A stretch of DNA of 64,000 bases from positions 38,770,154 through 38,834,153 of the forward strand of contig NC_084886.1 in assembly GCF_958979055.1 (NCBI RefSeq), read 5' to 3'. A program made the translations under genes and the position numbers. Of this stretch, positions 11,982-22,563 are shown piece by piece (within the stretch, counting starts at the first letter, position 1; each line of letters opens with the position of its first letter). The notes beneath the pieces were generated by a model that ran no database searches, was not told the DNA's origin, and worked only from the letters and a program-made list of their open reading frames with translations. Source of the stretch: Alnus glutinosa. Lineage: Eukaryota; Streptophyta; Magnoliopsida; Fagales; Betulaceae.

Positions 11982-12172
11982 TAAATTTTAGTACTACAAG
12001 ACAGCGTCGCCGTATGGGGAAGGAGAAAACTATTTCATTATTTCATTATTTCAAGTCTTCAACTTTGATTTCATTATTATTTTAAGCTCTCCATAGAACG
12101 TGAGGGTGAGGCCGGCCTGTCTCACTCTCGTACAGGCAAGGCAAGATCTGAGACTGCGTCGCCCCTATTTCC

Positions 12173-12180
12173 CATATATT
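12173..12180 (+). promoter_or_regulatory. probable TATA box of UGT
   Basis: The CCCATATATTTAAG context lies about 53-60 bp upstream of the ATG. It is conserved at the same distance in the second UGT copy (about 62513-62520). Confidence 0.5.
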
Positions 12181-12232
12181 TAAGCTCTACAGAAAACGAG
12201 GCCCTCAAGTCACAGATAATAAGCTTTCAGTC

Positions 12233-13657
12233 ATGGCTGCTCCACCGCCATCCCATGTAGTCGTTTTCCCTTATATGGCTCAGGGCCACACCATCCCATT
12301 ACTAGACATAGCAAAAGCCTTCGCAAACCATGGCCTGAAGATCACCCTCATTACCACCCCCTCAAATGCTCCATTCGTCTTTTCGAAAACCTCTAACCAC
12401 CCAAATATCTCTTTGTCAATAATCCCTTTTCCGAGAGTTCAAGAGTTGCCCCAAGGATGCGAGAACACTGCCGACCTTCCTTCAATGGCTCTACTGGCTC
12501 CTTTCATCGAAGCCACCAAAAAAATGAAACAACCTTTCGAGGGAGTCCTCCGAGACATGATTGACGATGGGTGTCGCCCCATTTGCGTAATCTCTGACTT
12601 CTTCCTAGGCTGGACACTCGATTCGTGCCGTTCTTTTGGAATTCCGCGCATCGTCTGTCATGGAATGGGCGTCTTACCGATGGCTATTTGTAAATCCATT
12701 CGTTTGCATGTCCCAACCATTAAGGCTTCGTCGGATTTGGATCCGATAGAGTTTCCACATCTGAAAACTCCATTCACTTTGCTCAAAGCTGACCTCCCTG
12801 AAGGGCTCGTCGACGCAGACCCGGATGACGCTTTTATGCGCCTCTCGCTGGAGGCTGCGGAAGCGGATGTGAACAGCTGGGGCGTTGTGGTTAACAGCTT
12901 TGGGGCGATTGAAGGTGATCACGCGGGTGTACTCGAGTCCTTCTACGCCAACCAGGCCAAGGCCTATTGCGTGGGGCCGTTTCTATTGTACGATCGGCTT
13001 GGAAAAGAAGTGGGGGCCGAGGAGGAATCCTATTCGTACATCAAGTGGCTCGATGAGCAAGCTGGATCCGGTGGTGTGATCTACGTTTCATTCGGTACTC
13101 AATCACACTTGTCGGAGCATCAGATGGATGAGATTGCTTTCGGGCTGGAGATGGCAAGCCACCCATTCATCTGGATTGTGAGATCGACGACGTGGGTCTC
13201 GCCGGATGGATGGAATGAGAGGGTGGGAAGGAGAGGGTTGGTTGTACAAGATTGGGTGGACCAGCGAAGCATCCTAGCTCACCCTGCAACGGGTGGGTTT
13301 TTGAGTCATTGCGGGTGGAACTCGGTTCTGGAGAGCTTATCAATGGGGGTTCCACTTTTGACATGGCCCATGCTTAGTTTTTCGGACCAACCATTGAATG
13401 CAAAATTTATAGCAGTGGGATGCGGAGCTGGGCTAATGATCCCACAAAGGGAGGTTGGAGGAGAGAAAATCGTGACCGTTGGTCGCGATGTGATTTGTGA
13501 TGGAGTGAAGGAGTTGATGGGAGGTGAGAAAGGGAGAGAGGCTAGGGAGAGAGCACAAGCATTGGGGAGATTGGCTAGGCATGCTGTGGAAACAGGTGGA
13601 TCGTCCGTTACCAAGTTGGACGAACTGATTGAGCAACTTAGAAGAAAAAATATGTGA
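12233..13657 (+). CDS. UDP-glycosyltransferase (UGT, GT1 family), intact
   Basis: A 474-residue single-exon family 1 glycosyltransferase, expected to move a sugar from a UDP-sugar to a small lipophilic acceptor in the cytosol. The N-terminal half has the acceptor-side motif MAQGHTIPLLDIA with the catalytic His at 19, and Asp122 in VISDFFLGW completes the usual His-Asp pair. The PSPG sugar-donor box runs from Trp341 to Gln386 (WVDQRSILAHPATGGF, then LSHCGWNSVLESLSMGVP, ending SFSDQ). It is 46 residues long instead of 44 because of two extra residues before the final DQ. Overall texture is closest to the UGT73/UGT90/UGT92 type; acceptor and exact group cannot be named. The start at 12233 follows a TATA-like box and is the first ATG. 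A damaged paralogue lies at 62573 onward. Confidence 0.93.
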   Translation: MAAPPPSHVVVFPYMAQGHTIPLLDIAKAFANHGLKITLITTPSNAPFVFSKTSNHPNISLSIIPFPRVQELPQGCENTADLPSMALLAPFIEATKKMKQPFEGVLRDMIDDGCRPICVISDFFLGWTLDSCRSFGIPRIVCHGMGVLPMAICKSIRLHVPTIKASSDLDPIEFPHLKTPFTLLKADLPEGLVDADPDDAFMRLSLEAAEADVNSWGVVVNSFGAIEGDHAGVLESFYANQAKAYCVGPFLLYDRLGKEVGAEEESYSYIKWLDEQAGSGGVIYVSFGTQSHLSEHQMDEIAFGLEMASHPFIWIVRSTTWVSPDGWNERVGRRGLVVQDWVDQRSILAHPATGGFLSHCGWNSVLESLSMGVPLLTWPMLSFSDQPLNAKFIAVGCGAGLMIPQREVGGEKIVTVGRDVICDGVKELMGGEKGREARERAQALGRLARHAVETGGSSVTKLDELIEQLRRKNM

Positions 13658-14100
13658 TCAGCGTACAAGATTCTCATTATTTTCTTTATGGGTGAGATTT
13701 AAAATTTGTATATCTATCGATATAGGTATAGGTGATGTTACCTTGGACACATATTTGAAAAAATTTAAATAATGTAATATCATATACATTGTTAGATGCA
13801 TTAATTTTAAATTATAATAATAAAATATGTGATATACTATCAATTCCATTTGAAATGGAGTGGATAGTAATATATAGTACCATATGTATTAATTGCGATG
13901 TGTTTTTCTACAAAGCATTTTCATCTTGTTTCCTTTGAGTGGACTGTAAGCTATGTTATTATATTTTGTTAATGAGACACCTATACAATTGCATGAGGTT
14001 AGGGTTTCAATTTGCATGCGATTTTATTTCACTTGATGAGACACATGTACACAGGTGTGGAGCTTGGAATCAGTTGGTGGGAGGCCGAACCTAAATAAAT
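13658..14100. other. UGT 3' flank
   Basis: AT-rich, non-coding; an AATAAAATATG run near 13819 could serve in polyadenylation. A segment at about 13995-14035 (TTTCAATTTGCATGCGATTT) recurs at about 56951, linking this flank to the second duplicated region. Confidence 0.5.
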
Positions 14101-14109
14101 AAATATGTA

Positions 14110-14215
14110 GGAATAATTACATTTTACCCCTGATTTATCTACGAGGTGGCGATTTACTCCTTAATGTACCAAAATTGTTAGATGATCCTCCCGAACTTGT
14201 CAACACGTGGCAAAA
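14110..14215 (+). repeat. MULE left terminal inverted repeat
   Basis: Matches the reverse complement of 18524-18628: both read ...GATTTA, then CGATTTAC, ...AAAATTGTTAGATGA and ...CGAACTTGTCAAC in the same order. Confidence 0.85.
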
Positions 14216-14958
14216 AATACTATCCATCCACTCACCCTTCAATTTGGATGGACATTTGGTCACCTTTTGAGTATAGATCATTCCCAAAATACCCCTATCC
14301 CGATCGGCCTTTATATCGGGTTCAAACCCCCCGCGTAGCATGCATATGTGTCAAGCCCACTAGCAGTGGACTGACGTGAATTGGCGGAAAGAAAAGGAAA
14401 AAAAAAAAGTTCGTCCTGTTCCTGCTCATTATGTGTCAAGCCCACTAGCAAATGCATATGCGAATAGCACTGAGAAGTGAGAGCGAGTTATCCATAGTGA
14501 CCCGAGTGTTGCAGTTGATCTCACATGAAGTTACTCGAATGTACATGTTGGAACCCATCAAGGTTTTAACGAAGACACTGTGAAGCCCTTCTAATAAGGA
14601 AGGTAAGCCCTTCCATTCACCTCACATGAAGTTTCTGCATGAACTGAAACTGTTGCCAAGCCATCACAATTAGGGTGACGCGCGAGTTTCATTGATTAGG
14701 TTACTAGAAGAAACTTTGTGACTTCTGGACATCACTAGTAATATCAGGGAGTAATATTATGTCATATCATGTTCCATCATTGAGGTACACTTACTGTTGT
14801 ATTTTCACTAAGGTGTAATGTTTAATGCAAAAGACAGTGTGGAAACAAAATGTAGGAATTTAACTGTTACATTATGGCATGCCTTTCCTGTCTTAGTTTC
14901 AAATACGTGCACTGGTTACAGTTCAAAACAAGATTTTTTTTCTTCTTCATGTTTTCAG

Positions 14959-15093
14959 ATATTAGCCTTTGCTGGCTATGCTCTAGCAATCTTTATGCTC
15001 AACTCCCTTGCTCCTTTCGTCCTTAATTTTGTATACAGTTAAGTGCAGCCACAATGTTCAATCTCTCTCTCCTAACATCTGATATGTGGGCAG
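14959..15093 (+). pseudogene. captured SLC35F-type transporter exon(s)
   Basis: After a good splice acceptor (TTTTCAG at 14952-14958) the frame reads ILAFAGYALAIFMLNSLAP, then FVLNF. After a short out-of-phase stretch it continues SAATMFNLSLLTSDMWAV. This is the pattern of the late transmembrane helices of plant SLC35F (DUF914/EamA-like) solute carriers. The two halves are out of frame by about 11 bases (GTATACAGTTA), so it cannot encode a working protein. The copia-like LTR element interrupts it immediately after GGGCAG, and the original splice donor (GCAG then GTATGA) is found beyond that element at 17091. Family assignment is from memory of conserved motifs. Confidence 0.65.
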
Positions 15094-15455
15094 TGTTAGA
15101 GGATAAATCAGTAGCTCACCTCTCCTCCAGCATGAAACTCAGCAAGCAAGAGACTTCCACATTTCCTGCTGACCAGTCCCCTTACAGCACCAGCTGCACT
15201 GCAGGCTAAGCTCACAATCTCTCCTGGATTCCTGCTGAATCTTGTGCTCCATGTTTTCCGGATGCTCTCTCTATGCCTCAAACTCAGCACTCACCTTTTT
15301 CCTCTTTTGTATTTTATTATGTTTTCTATGTTTTCTTAGGATGTAAACCTTGTATTGATATCCCTTAAAACTCATGTACGTGTTACTCTATAAATAAAAG
15401 ACAATTCTCTGGTTTTGGTAAGTTAACCAAACCAGTTCTTTCATCAATTCTTTCA
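15094..15455 (+). repeat. copia-like mini-element, left LTR
   Basis: Starts TGTTAGAGGATAAATCAG and ends ...CTTTCA just before the primer binding site. It is virtually identical to 16731-17090 over about 345 bp. GCAG flanks the element on both sides (15090-15093 and 17091-17094) as a probable target duplication. Confidence 0.9.
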
Positions 15456-15467
15456 TGGTATCAGAGC
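15456..15467 (+). other. primer binding site, tRNA-iMet type
   Basis: TGGTATCAGAGC immediately downstream of the left LTR. Confidence 0.85.
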
Positions 15468-16730
15468 AACTTTGGCTAACGCCCTGATCTTGTGTTCTTC
15501 TTCCTTTGGCTGCAGCACAGCCCGTGTGAGCATGGCTCACACGGGCAGTGCCTTGAGAAAGCTCTACAAGAGCTTTTCTTACTCTGCTCTCTTTCAGAAC
15601 CTTTATCAAACACCTTAGCCACAGCCTCCAACACACGACCTGCATCCCCTTCTCCCAGATTTTTCCTCCTCTGTTAGATTCTCACCGCACCTCATCAAGT
15701 ACTCACAATCCACCTCTTCCAGACAGATCCACCATTTCCCTCAACAAATCCCACAACAACCCAATACCCATACGGCCATACAAAACTGTCCTTTCCCTTA
15801 TCTCATTTTTCTCTTCAGCCCTTTTATCAAACACGTCTAACCCATCACCTGGTTCGGCCTCTCTACTCCCACGTGCTCCTCCTTCACCTCTGTTTCACCT
15901 CAAAAACAGAGCTTCATCTCAGGATCTTTCCCCAAATAACCTCTCTTTCACCTTCTCTGCCCTCTCTTGAGCCACTTTCTCCAAAATTCTCCCAAAATCT
16001 CTCCTCTTCCACTCAAAAAAAAAAAAAAATGCTTACTGGCAGAATCCCTGGCGCACTTTTTCAGCCTCTTCGTCGCCGTCTCCGTCGGTGCCAAAAACTC
16101 CGGCGGCCATGTCAACTCAGAGTGTTGCGCTTTCTCTTCTCCTTCTCTTTATTCTTTCATGGTATAAAGTACTCTTTATCTCTTTATTTTTCACATTGGT
16201 CTACCGTCTGTATCCTTGAAGATGCAGACTTTTTATTCGCTTTGTTTTGATCTACGTGTCTAGAAGATGCTAGACTTTTCTTCATTTTTGTTTTGGTCCA
16301 GAAGCATCAGAAGATGCTAGAAGTTTATCAAAAAAAAAAAAAAAAATTCAAGAAATTACTTGAGGTATCTAGTTGGCCCATTGTTGGCCTAAATTTCTTG
16401 CTTGAGGTAATGTTGAAAAACCCAAGCAAATGTTCAGGCTTTTCCTTTCTATTTCTGGCTTTTGTGGTACTGTTCAAAAACCTAAACCTATTTTAATTTT
16501 TTTTGGCTCATAGTTGGCTCCATCTTTAGCCTTGTGGTACGGTTAATATGCCCGGGCCTTTCTTTTAGCCCTTTAGTGGCTCTTTTCTTAGTTTTTAGTT
16601 GGCCCTACGTTTGGCTTTTGAGGCACAGTTTAAAGACCCAAGCCAATCCCAAGAAAAAAAAAAATAAAAAAAATTGATGATGAGAATAAAAGTCAAACTG
16701 ATGGAAGTTCCTACCATAAGTTTGCGGGGG
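15468..16730 (+). mobile_element. non-coding interior of copia-like mini-element
   Basis: A 1.26 kb interior between two 360-bp LTRs with no recognisable gag or pol; short frames such as 15873-16250 are interrupted and lack known motifs. It ends in a purine run TTTGCGGGGG before the right LTR, a polypurine tract. The element is non-autonomous (LARD/TRIM-like) and must have moved with proteins from elsewhere. Confidence 0.75.
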
Positions 16731-17090
16731 TGTTAGAGGATAAATCAGTAGCTCACCTCTCCTCCAGCATGAAACTCAGCAAGCAAGAGACTTCCACATT
16801 TCCTGCTGACCAGTCCCCTTACAGCACCAGCTGCACTGCAGGCTAAGCTCACAATCTCTCCTGGATTCCTGCTGAATCTTGTGCTCCATGTTTTCCGGAT
16901 GCTCTCTCTATGCCTCAAACTCAGCACTCACCTTTTTCCTCTTTTGTATTTTATTATGTTTTCTATGTTTTCTTAGGATGTAAACCTTGTATTGATATCC
17001 CTTAAAACTCATGTACGTGTTACTCTATAAATAAAAGACAATTCTCTGGTTTTGGTAAGTTAACCAAACCAGTTCTTTTATCTACCAACA
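16731..17090 (+). repeat. copia-like mini-element, right LTR
   Basis: Near-identical direct repeat of 15094-15455. The high identity implies a recent insertion, later than the MULE capture it interrupts. Confidence 0.9.
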
Positions 17091-17278
17091 GCAGGTATGA
17101 TTTTCAAGTTTACGCTTATATTACTGAGCTGCGATTTAAATAGCCTGGACCCAAGTTTTTCGATTTTGAAGCTTAATGTATTCAGTTTTGCACCTATTTT
17201 AGCCTTTAAGCAAATACATCTCGTTTCTTTACAACTGGTTTCACTCATATCAAACCTGATATATTAATCTTCTATTGC

Positions 17279-17463
17279 AGGTAGATTGGTTATACTATCT
17301 TGCTTTTGCACTTGTAATTATTGGACTCATCACTTATTCAACAACGTATGATGAGGCACACCATAACATTTTGCAGAAAAAGAGTTGGTCGCGTATAGGC
17401 ACACCAAACGAAGAAGTGGGAACATGGTTGCATGCTCTGTTCACCTCTGTTTTATTCAACTGA
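17279..17463 (+). pseudogene. captured SLC35F-type terminal exon
   Basis: After a TTCTATTGCAG acceptor the frame reads VDWLYYLAFALVIIGLITYS, a final transmembrane helix with the VDWLYYLAFA motif of plant SLC35F-like carriers. A hydrophilic tail of about 40 residues ends at a TGA at 17461. It follows the fragment at 14959-15093 in gene order, so two consecutive exons with their intron were captured together. Confidence 0.65.
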
Positions 17464-18013
17464 AACAGAGGATTTGTAGATGGAGCATTTTTTTGGTGTG
17501 ATATTGGAATCCTGCTGTTCGTTGTTGATGATACGCGCAAGCTAGCAAGAAACTGAACACAAACCAAGCTGTCATAACATCTGTTTCACATGCCTTAGGT
17601 AATGCTCTATTCCCAACATAAGCTTCTACATCTACAGTTAGGTGCTCGAAACGGACTTCAATGGTGCGAATTTCAATCCAAGCTCTGTATCACAGACAGG
17701 AAAGAGAAGAATTTCATTGACCCAGTTATGCTGAAACAACTCTTTGTCAAAGACTAGCATTCCTTCTTTTTCTTTTTCTTTTTTTTTTTTTTTTTTTTGT
17801 CGTTTTTTCCTTGTCCGAACATCGTATAATGGAGTATATCTGTGTCACAAATTCATCGAATGTGGAGATTCATGCAAATTACGCATAAACAACAAGACCC
17901 ACTTTCATTGTTCTGTGCATGGCTGCCTAGGCCAGAGTTATTTATTTATAATTGGTTGTTTGTCTCTTTGTCTCTTGCTGACTGTACACTGGACATCAAG
18001 ACTGCCGCTTGTT
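17464..18013. other. MULE interior, no gene seen
   Basis: Low-complexity T-tract at 17780-17798 and non-coding sequence between the transporter piece and the GATA piece. Possibly 3' untranslated or intronic sequence of the captured transporter. Confidence 0.45.
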
Positions 18014-18235
18014 TCAGCGGGTCAAGGAATAAATCATGCGGGAAAAAAATGATGGGTTGGAAGGATAGCCTTTGAGAGACTTAGAAAGCTGCTTCTTCAC
18101 GGGTGTGTTATGCTGTGATCTGTTGCAATCTTCAGGAGGAGGAGAGCTCGTCGTTGACTCGTTGGAGAAGTCGAGAAGGTCGTCGATGGGGAAGCTGCAG
18201 TCTGCTCCACTTGACAATAGCCTGTACACATCCAT
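18014..18235 (-). pseudogene. captured first exon of GATA transcription factor
   Basis: The minus strand starts MDVYRLLSSGADCSFPIDDL and continues LDFSNE. The MDVY start followed by IDDLLDFSNE is the N-terminus of subfamily I plant GATA factors, nuclear activators binding WGATAR sites. The frame continues 73 residues and stops at 18014 without the GATA zinc finger. Upstream on the minus strand a CT-rich leader runs straight into the MULE end, so the 5' leader may have been captured as well. Whether the piece is expressed is unknown; it could give antisense or small RNA against the parent gene. Confidence 0.65.
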
Positions 18236-18523
18236 TATTTTCCGTGGGTCTCTCTGGCTCAGCTCTCTGGGTTTCTGAGAGAGACAGAGAGTGTGAAAAT
18301 GGCGGATACAAGGGGACGAAGAGATGTGGTGCAGTGGCAGTTCCGTAAATTAGGAGTGGTGTAGACGTGGTGCGTTGGATGGATGTTTTAGATTGGCCCT
18401 TAAACCCACCGTTTTGAGCATATGGGGTATTTGGGGAAGGGGAAATGCATTAAAAGGTCGTGAGCGTTGCACGTGACCGACTTTCTGTCTAAACAGACAG
18501 GTGAGTGGACAAAAGGTATAACT

Positions 18524-18628
18524 TGTCATACGTTGACAAGTTCGAAAGGGTCATCTAACAATTTTGATACATTGGAGGGTAAATCGTCACCCCGTGAATA
18601 AATCAGAAGAGTAAAGTGTAATTATTCC
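18524..18628 (-). repeat. MULE right terminal inverted repeat
   Basis: Partner of 14110-14215; ends TGTAATTATTCC followed by the AAATATGTA target duplication. Confidence 0.85.
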
Positions 18629-18637
18629 AAATATGTA

Positions 18638-19325
18638 TATATAGTCCTTTTATTTGTGCACCCGCTTGAAAAATAAAAGAAAACAAATTTTAAACAAGTT
18701 AAACTTAACTTCATACTAAATCTTTTTTTTGTGTATTTATTTTGTAAGTTTCTTAAGAATTCAATCTAGACTAAATACTGAAAAAACAAAATAAATAATA
18801 AAAACATATAAAAAAATTTATCAATCAAAGACAAATACTAACAAAGCAAATTTGATTAATTGGTTATTTCTCATATTAATCACATTTGAAATTTTGAATA
18901 ATTTAATTCCTAATTTATTTTTTTTTTTTTAAAAAAAAAAAGAGAAAAGAAAAAAAAAAGGTAAATGATTTATTCCCTTCCCAATGTACAATATTTACTC
19001 CTCAATTAACTCCCTCCCCACCCATGATTTATGGTCCCACAACAGCACCATTCATCCAATTGCTCCAACAAATACAATTTATCAATTTATTAAAAAGTAG
19101 TTTTTTGAAGCCTAATAGCCCATTGATTCACATTCACTCGTGACTCGTTTACGGAAAATGATAAGTGGGGAACAAACAACTGTCCCCAATCATCTTCTTT
19201 TGATTTTTTAAATAAAAGAAATATAAATTTGTCACATCAAAGGATAAATTTTAATTTTTTTTATTTAATTTTTTGATTCTTTTCTTTTTCTTCTTTTTTT
19301 TTTTTTTCTTCTTTTTTCTTTTTTC
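18638..19325. other. gene-free AT-rich stretch
   Basis: A- and T-tracts with no coding signal, up to the start of the duplicated block. Confidence 0.5.
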
Positions 19326-21131
19326 TGTTCTCCTTTCTATTCATCTTCCTCATATAGTTTCAGGTTATAAGTCATTGTGATTGATTTTATCGTTTTGGTG
19401 GGTTCTGTCCAGGTAGAAATTTAGGCTTGTTTGTTATTAATTACATCTGAGTGGTTGAAATTAAGCTTATGAAATATGTGCTTTTCTTGTTGTGCTTGAA
19501 GGTGATTTCAATAATGAGGATGATGATAGCTGGACTCCAGAAGAATTTGAGGGTCATGTGGTGAAAGAGCGTGAAGGAAAGAGGTCACTTTTGACTTTGG
19601 ATTTGCAAGTGACACTGAAGGTCTGAAGGATATGGTGGAGGCAATCGTATACATGAAGCAAAAACAGAGAGCCTTCACTGTGAAGCAATATGGATGTCTT
19701 GTTGGAATGATTGTAAATTTGTAACTTTTTGCAAGACTTGCAATAGTGTATGCATAACTGCATGTTTATCCGCTCATCAAAATCTCAAAATTTACCAGAG
19801 TTGCTTCTACCAGATAAATCCTATGCTTCAAACGCCATAGCCTTTGATGGTCATCCTCCCTAAGACTACAAGAAAATTGAAATTGATGAACCAAAAAGAT
19901 AAAGTGCACAACTGATGCACCAAAAAGATGAAAAAAAAAAGTGCAAATAAAATGATTCTTGTAGTTTCTTTAATTTCATACACAGGAAATTGCTCAAAGA
20001 ACTTCAGAAATTGTCTTGATCTAAAAAATGCAGTGGTCTTTTAAATACAATGAGAATTACAAAAATATAGTTACAGAAACAACATATATTTTCTGCATTG
20101 ATTATATTCTTCCCTTTCCTATCACAATATTCAACATCACAACAAAATACATGGGATCAACTTGTTCAAATTATAATTAGTGTTAGTACATGAGCTGCTA
20201 GGTAGTTGCAACACCTTGGAAATCTACTAGTTGCAACAACAAAAAGGGACAAGCTACTATTTCATATGAAAATCTACAAATTACAACATAAAAATATATT
20301 CATCTGTCTATACAACACCAAAAAAAATACTAAAACAACAAAATACATTGTAACTTTCATTCCTTCCATTCTACTAATTCCATTTACCCGTACAATAGTT
20401 CGTGTGGCCATATATTCTGCAAGCAAGATTTTAGATAATACAAGCCAACTTTTAAATCTCATTAAGATATATATATATATATATATATATTTAAAATCTC
20501 ATTAGAATACTTTAATCAACCCAAATAAAAAATAAAAAATCATGATAAACAATAAATCCAAGGTAAAATGGCCGATTATATACACAATTAGATTATACAA
20601 AATAAAGAAAAAATCAAACATATCTGAATTCATTCAAATACGAATACAAAAATGAACCAAATACAGAATCAAATTCTAGAAATTCAGTGGACGGAAAACA
20701 GTTTCAATTTTTTTACTTCTAACTAAAGAAAAAATAATGCTACTACCGAATCCACAAAATGGATTTAGAGAGTACAAAAAAATTAATAATAATTACCCAA
20801 AACCCTAGATCACAAAATGCCAAACAATTAACCACATTCCGTTGCCACTATTTCCTAATGCCTCAACTAGACGCGCCAGTCCTCTTAATTTTATACTACA
20901 AAACATCAATTTAACAAGAAGCAAGGGAAAAAAGAAGGCATTTTCAGTTTATACTAGACAAGCTGCAGTTCAAGTAGCTAAATAAAATTCAAGAATAGAA
21001 ACTTCCCTAAGATACAAATAGAATGGTGGACATCGGGTGGGCGTCAGCACTGCTTGGTGGTGGCCGGAGCTGAACGGTAAACAAATATATGAAACTAGAG
21101 GCTCTTACAGGAGAGAGAGAGAGAGAGAGAG

Positions 21132-21177
<46 letters not shown>

Positions 21178-21876
21178 CAAACAAATCTAAAAGACCAAAC
21201 AAGGAGATTTACCGGATGGTGGGCGTCGGGTGGGCGTCAGCACTTCTTTGTGGTGGCCGGAGAAAGCGGAGGGAAAAAAATTTGGGGGAGAGAGTGAAAG
21301 AGGGAAACTGAAAATGATATGCACAGCACACACTTTTGTTTTTGTTTTTTTTCTTTTTCTTTTTTTTGTAATAAAAGGCGGTTAACCCCGAGTTGGGTAC
21401 CACTGAAAATGCGCATAGTGTGCGGACATAATGCTACTCCATAGCATTACTCATTCACTTCTAGCTAGTTTCTAGGACCTTCTCGGCTTCTCACGTTCTG
21501 CCTTTAATATTTTTCGTCTCCCCAATGCATTGTCAATGCACAACGGCACAAGTGCTTCAAGCGAATCAAGCCTTCACAGAATCACAATCACAACCTTTAG
21601 TTTCACTCCTCCTGTCCTTCGTCTCCTCTTATCTTCCTCACTTCTCTAGTTTTTTCTACACTGTCTTCTTCTTCATTTTGCTCATAGAAAAGCCCCAAGT
21701 TTTAAAGCAAAAATTCACAGTGTGACAGACGAAAGTGCCAGTGGACCAGTGGTGCGTGGACGGCCGACACCAGACGGTGTTTCCTCAAAAGCTGTTCTTG
21801 TCAAATCTCAATCTCAGTTCTCTGAGTTCTCCCAAGCATTCGGTATTTTCAACTTGTGTTTTTCTTTTCTTTTCTC
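19326..21876 (+). repeat. duplicated block, copy A (left part)
   Basis: From CTGTTCTCCTTTCTATTCATC to TTTTCTTTTCTC this aligns closely with 53667-56496, differing by small indels and A/T-tract lengths. It includes a short coding-like segment (19501-19723), a long non-coding centre and an A-tract region at 21130-21174. Later insertions differ: copy A has a Harbinger-type element at 21880. Confidence 0.85.
19501..19723 (+). pseudogene. broken small frame shared with 53849-54063
   Basis: Encodes the same acidic, charged peptide as the copy at 53849 (GDFNNEDDD, then [20 protein letters not shown]). An extra 8 bases at 19621-19628 (GTCTGAAG) shift the frame and create a stop. Family not recognised; it may be an exon of the FANCI-like gene whose 3' part follows. 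Confidence 0.5.
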
Positions 21877-22380
21877 TTAGAGCATCCCCATCGGATGATC
21901 TAAATCTCAATCTATTTTACATAATCAAAACCCACTTTTTGCTAGTTTACATAATCACCTTTAAAACTATCTTCCATCTGATTATCTAAATTTTTATCTA
22001 TTCTATTAAAATAATATTTTTAATTTTTTTTTTTTTTATTTTTTTTGTTAAAACCTCGTACCCACCCCTCTCAGGTATTTCATCAAACAAAGAATCTGCA
22101 CTTTCTCACCATTTCAAGCTTTAAAACCCGAAAACATCAAACAATAGACACCGTAAATCACCGCACCATAATCAACCAACCGGTGAATCAAAATCAAAAT
22201 CAACCAACCAGTGAATCGAAATCAAAATCAACCAACCAGTGAATCGAATCAAAATCAACTAACTGGTGAATCAAAATCAAAATGAACCCACCGAAAAATC
22301 AAAATCAAAATCAACCCACGGTGAATCATCTTCATCGGCGGCCCATGGTTTCCACCGACCCCACAGCCACTCTAAGCTCT

Positions 22381-22563
22381 GACCACCATCTCACTGATGG
22401 CATCTCCATCAACTTGAACTCCCAGTTCCTCGACGACGACGACGAAACCCTTGTCTTCGTCTCGGAACGTACTGGGTCTTCTACCTAACCCGACCTGGAC
22501 TCCCCAGCCCGAAACCGCTTCCTTCTATCCCTGCCAGCCTCTTACACGACCGCCCTGTGACCG
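22381..22563 (+). pseudogene. captured TolB-like (WD40-like beta-propeller) gene fragment
   Basis: One frame reads LTDGISINLNSQFLDDDDE, then TLVFVSERTGSS, and stops. Shifted by one base the text continues YLTRPGLPSPKPLPSIPASL, then LHDRPV. Together they follow the motif order of plant TolB/DPP6-N-like proteins (LTDG-S-N-N-QF, VFVSERTGS, RIYLTRPG, LFHDRP). The join has lost a few bases, so the fragment is broken. Local GC content and codon texture differ sharply from the AT-rich element around it, supporting capture. Identification is from motif memory. Confidence 0.6.

Larger units (their letters stand above)
14110..18628. mobile_element. Pack-MULE carrying fragments of two host genes
   Basis: A 4.5 kb Mutator-like element without transposase. 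Its ends are inverted repeats (GGAATAATTACATTTTAC at 14110; the reverse complement of the right end begins GGAATAATTACACTTTAC) that stay alignable for about 100 bp and more weakly to about 200 bp. Exact 9-bp target duplications AAATATGTA flank it (14101-14109 and 18629-18637), the MULE hallmark. Inside, read on the plus strand, are two exons resembling the C-terminal membrane segments of an SLC35F transporter, and on the minus strand near the right end the first exon of a GATA factor. A copia-like mini-element (15094-17090) later inserted into the transporter exon. Capture of fragments from unrelated genes in opposite orientation is typical of Pack-MULEs. Confidence 0.9.

Noticed and set aside
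13306..13677. 123-residue frame antisense to the UGT
   Set aside because: Shadow of the real coding strand; no independent motif.
15873..16250. 125-residue frame
   Set aside because: Within the non-coding interior of the copia-like mini-element; low-complexity Leu/Ser/Lys text with an A-tract, no gag or pol motif.
15094..17090. The two identical 60-residue minus-strand frames (15108-15290 and 16745-16927) as a duplicated gene
   Set aside because: They lie in the two LTRs of one element; identity is due to the LTRs, not gene duplication.
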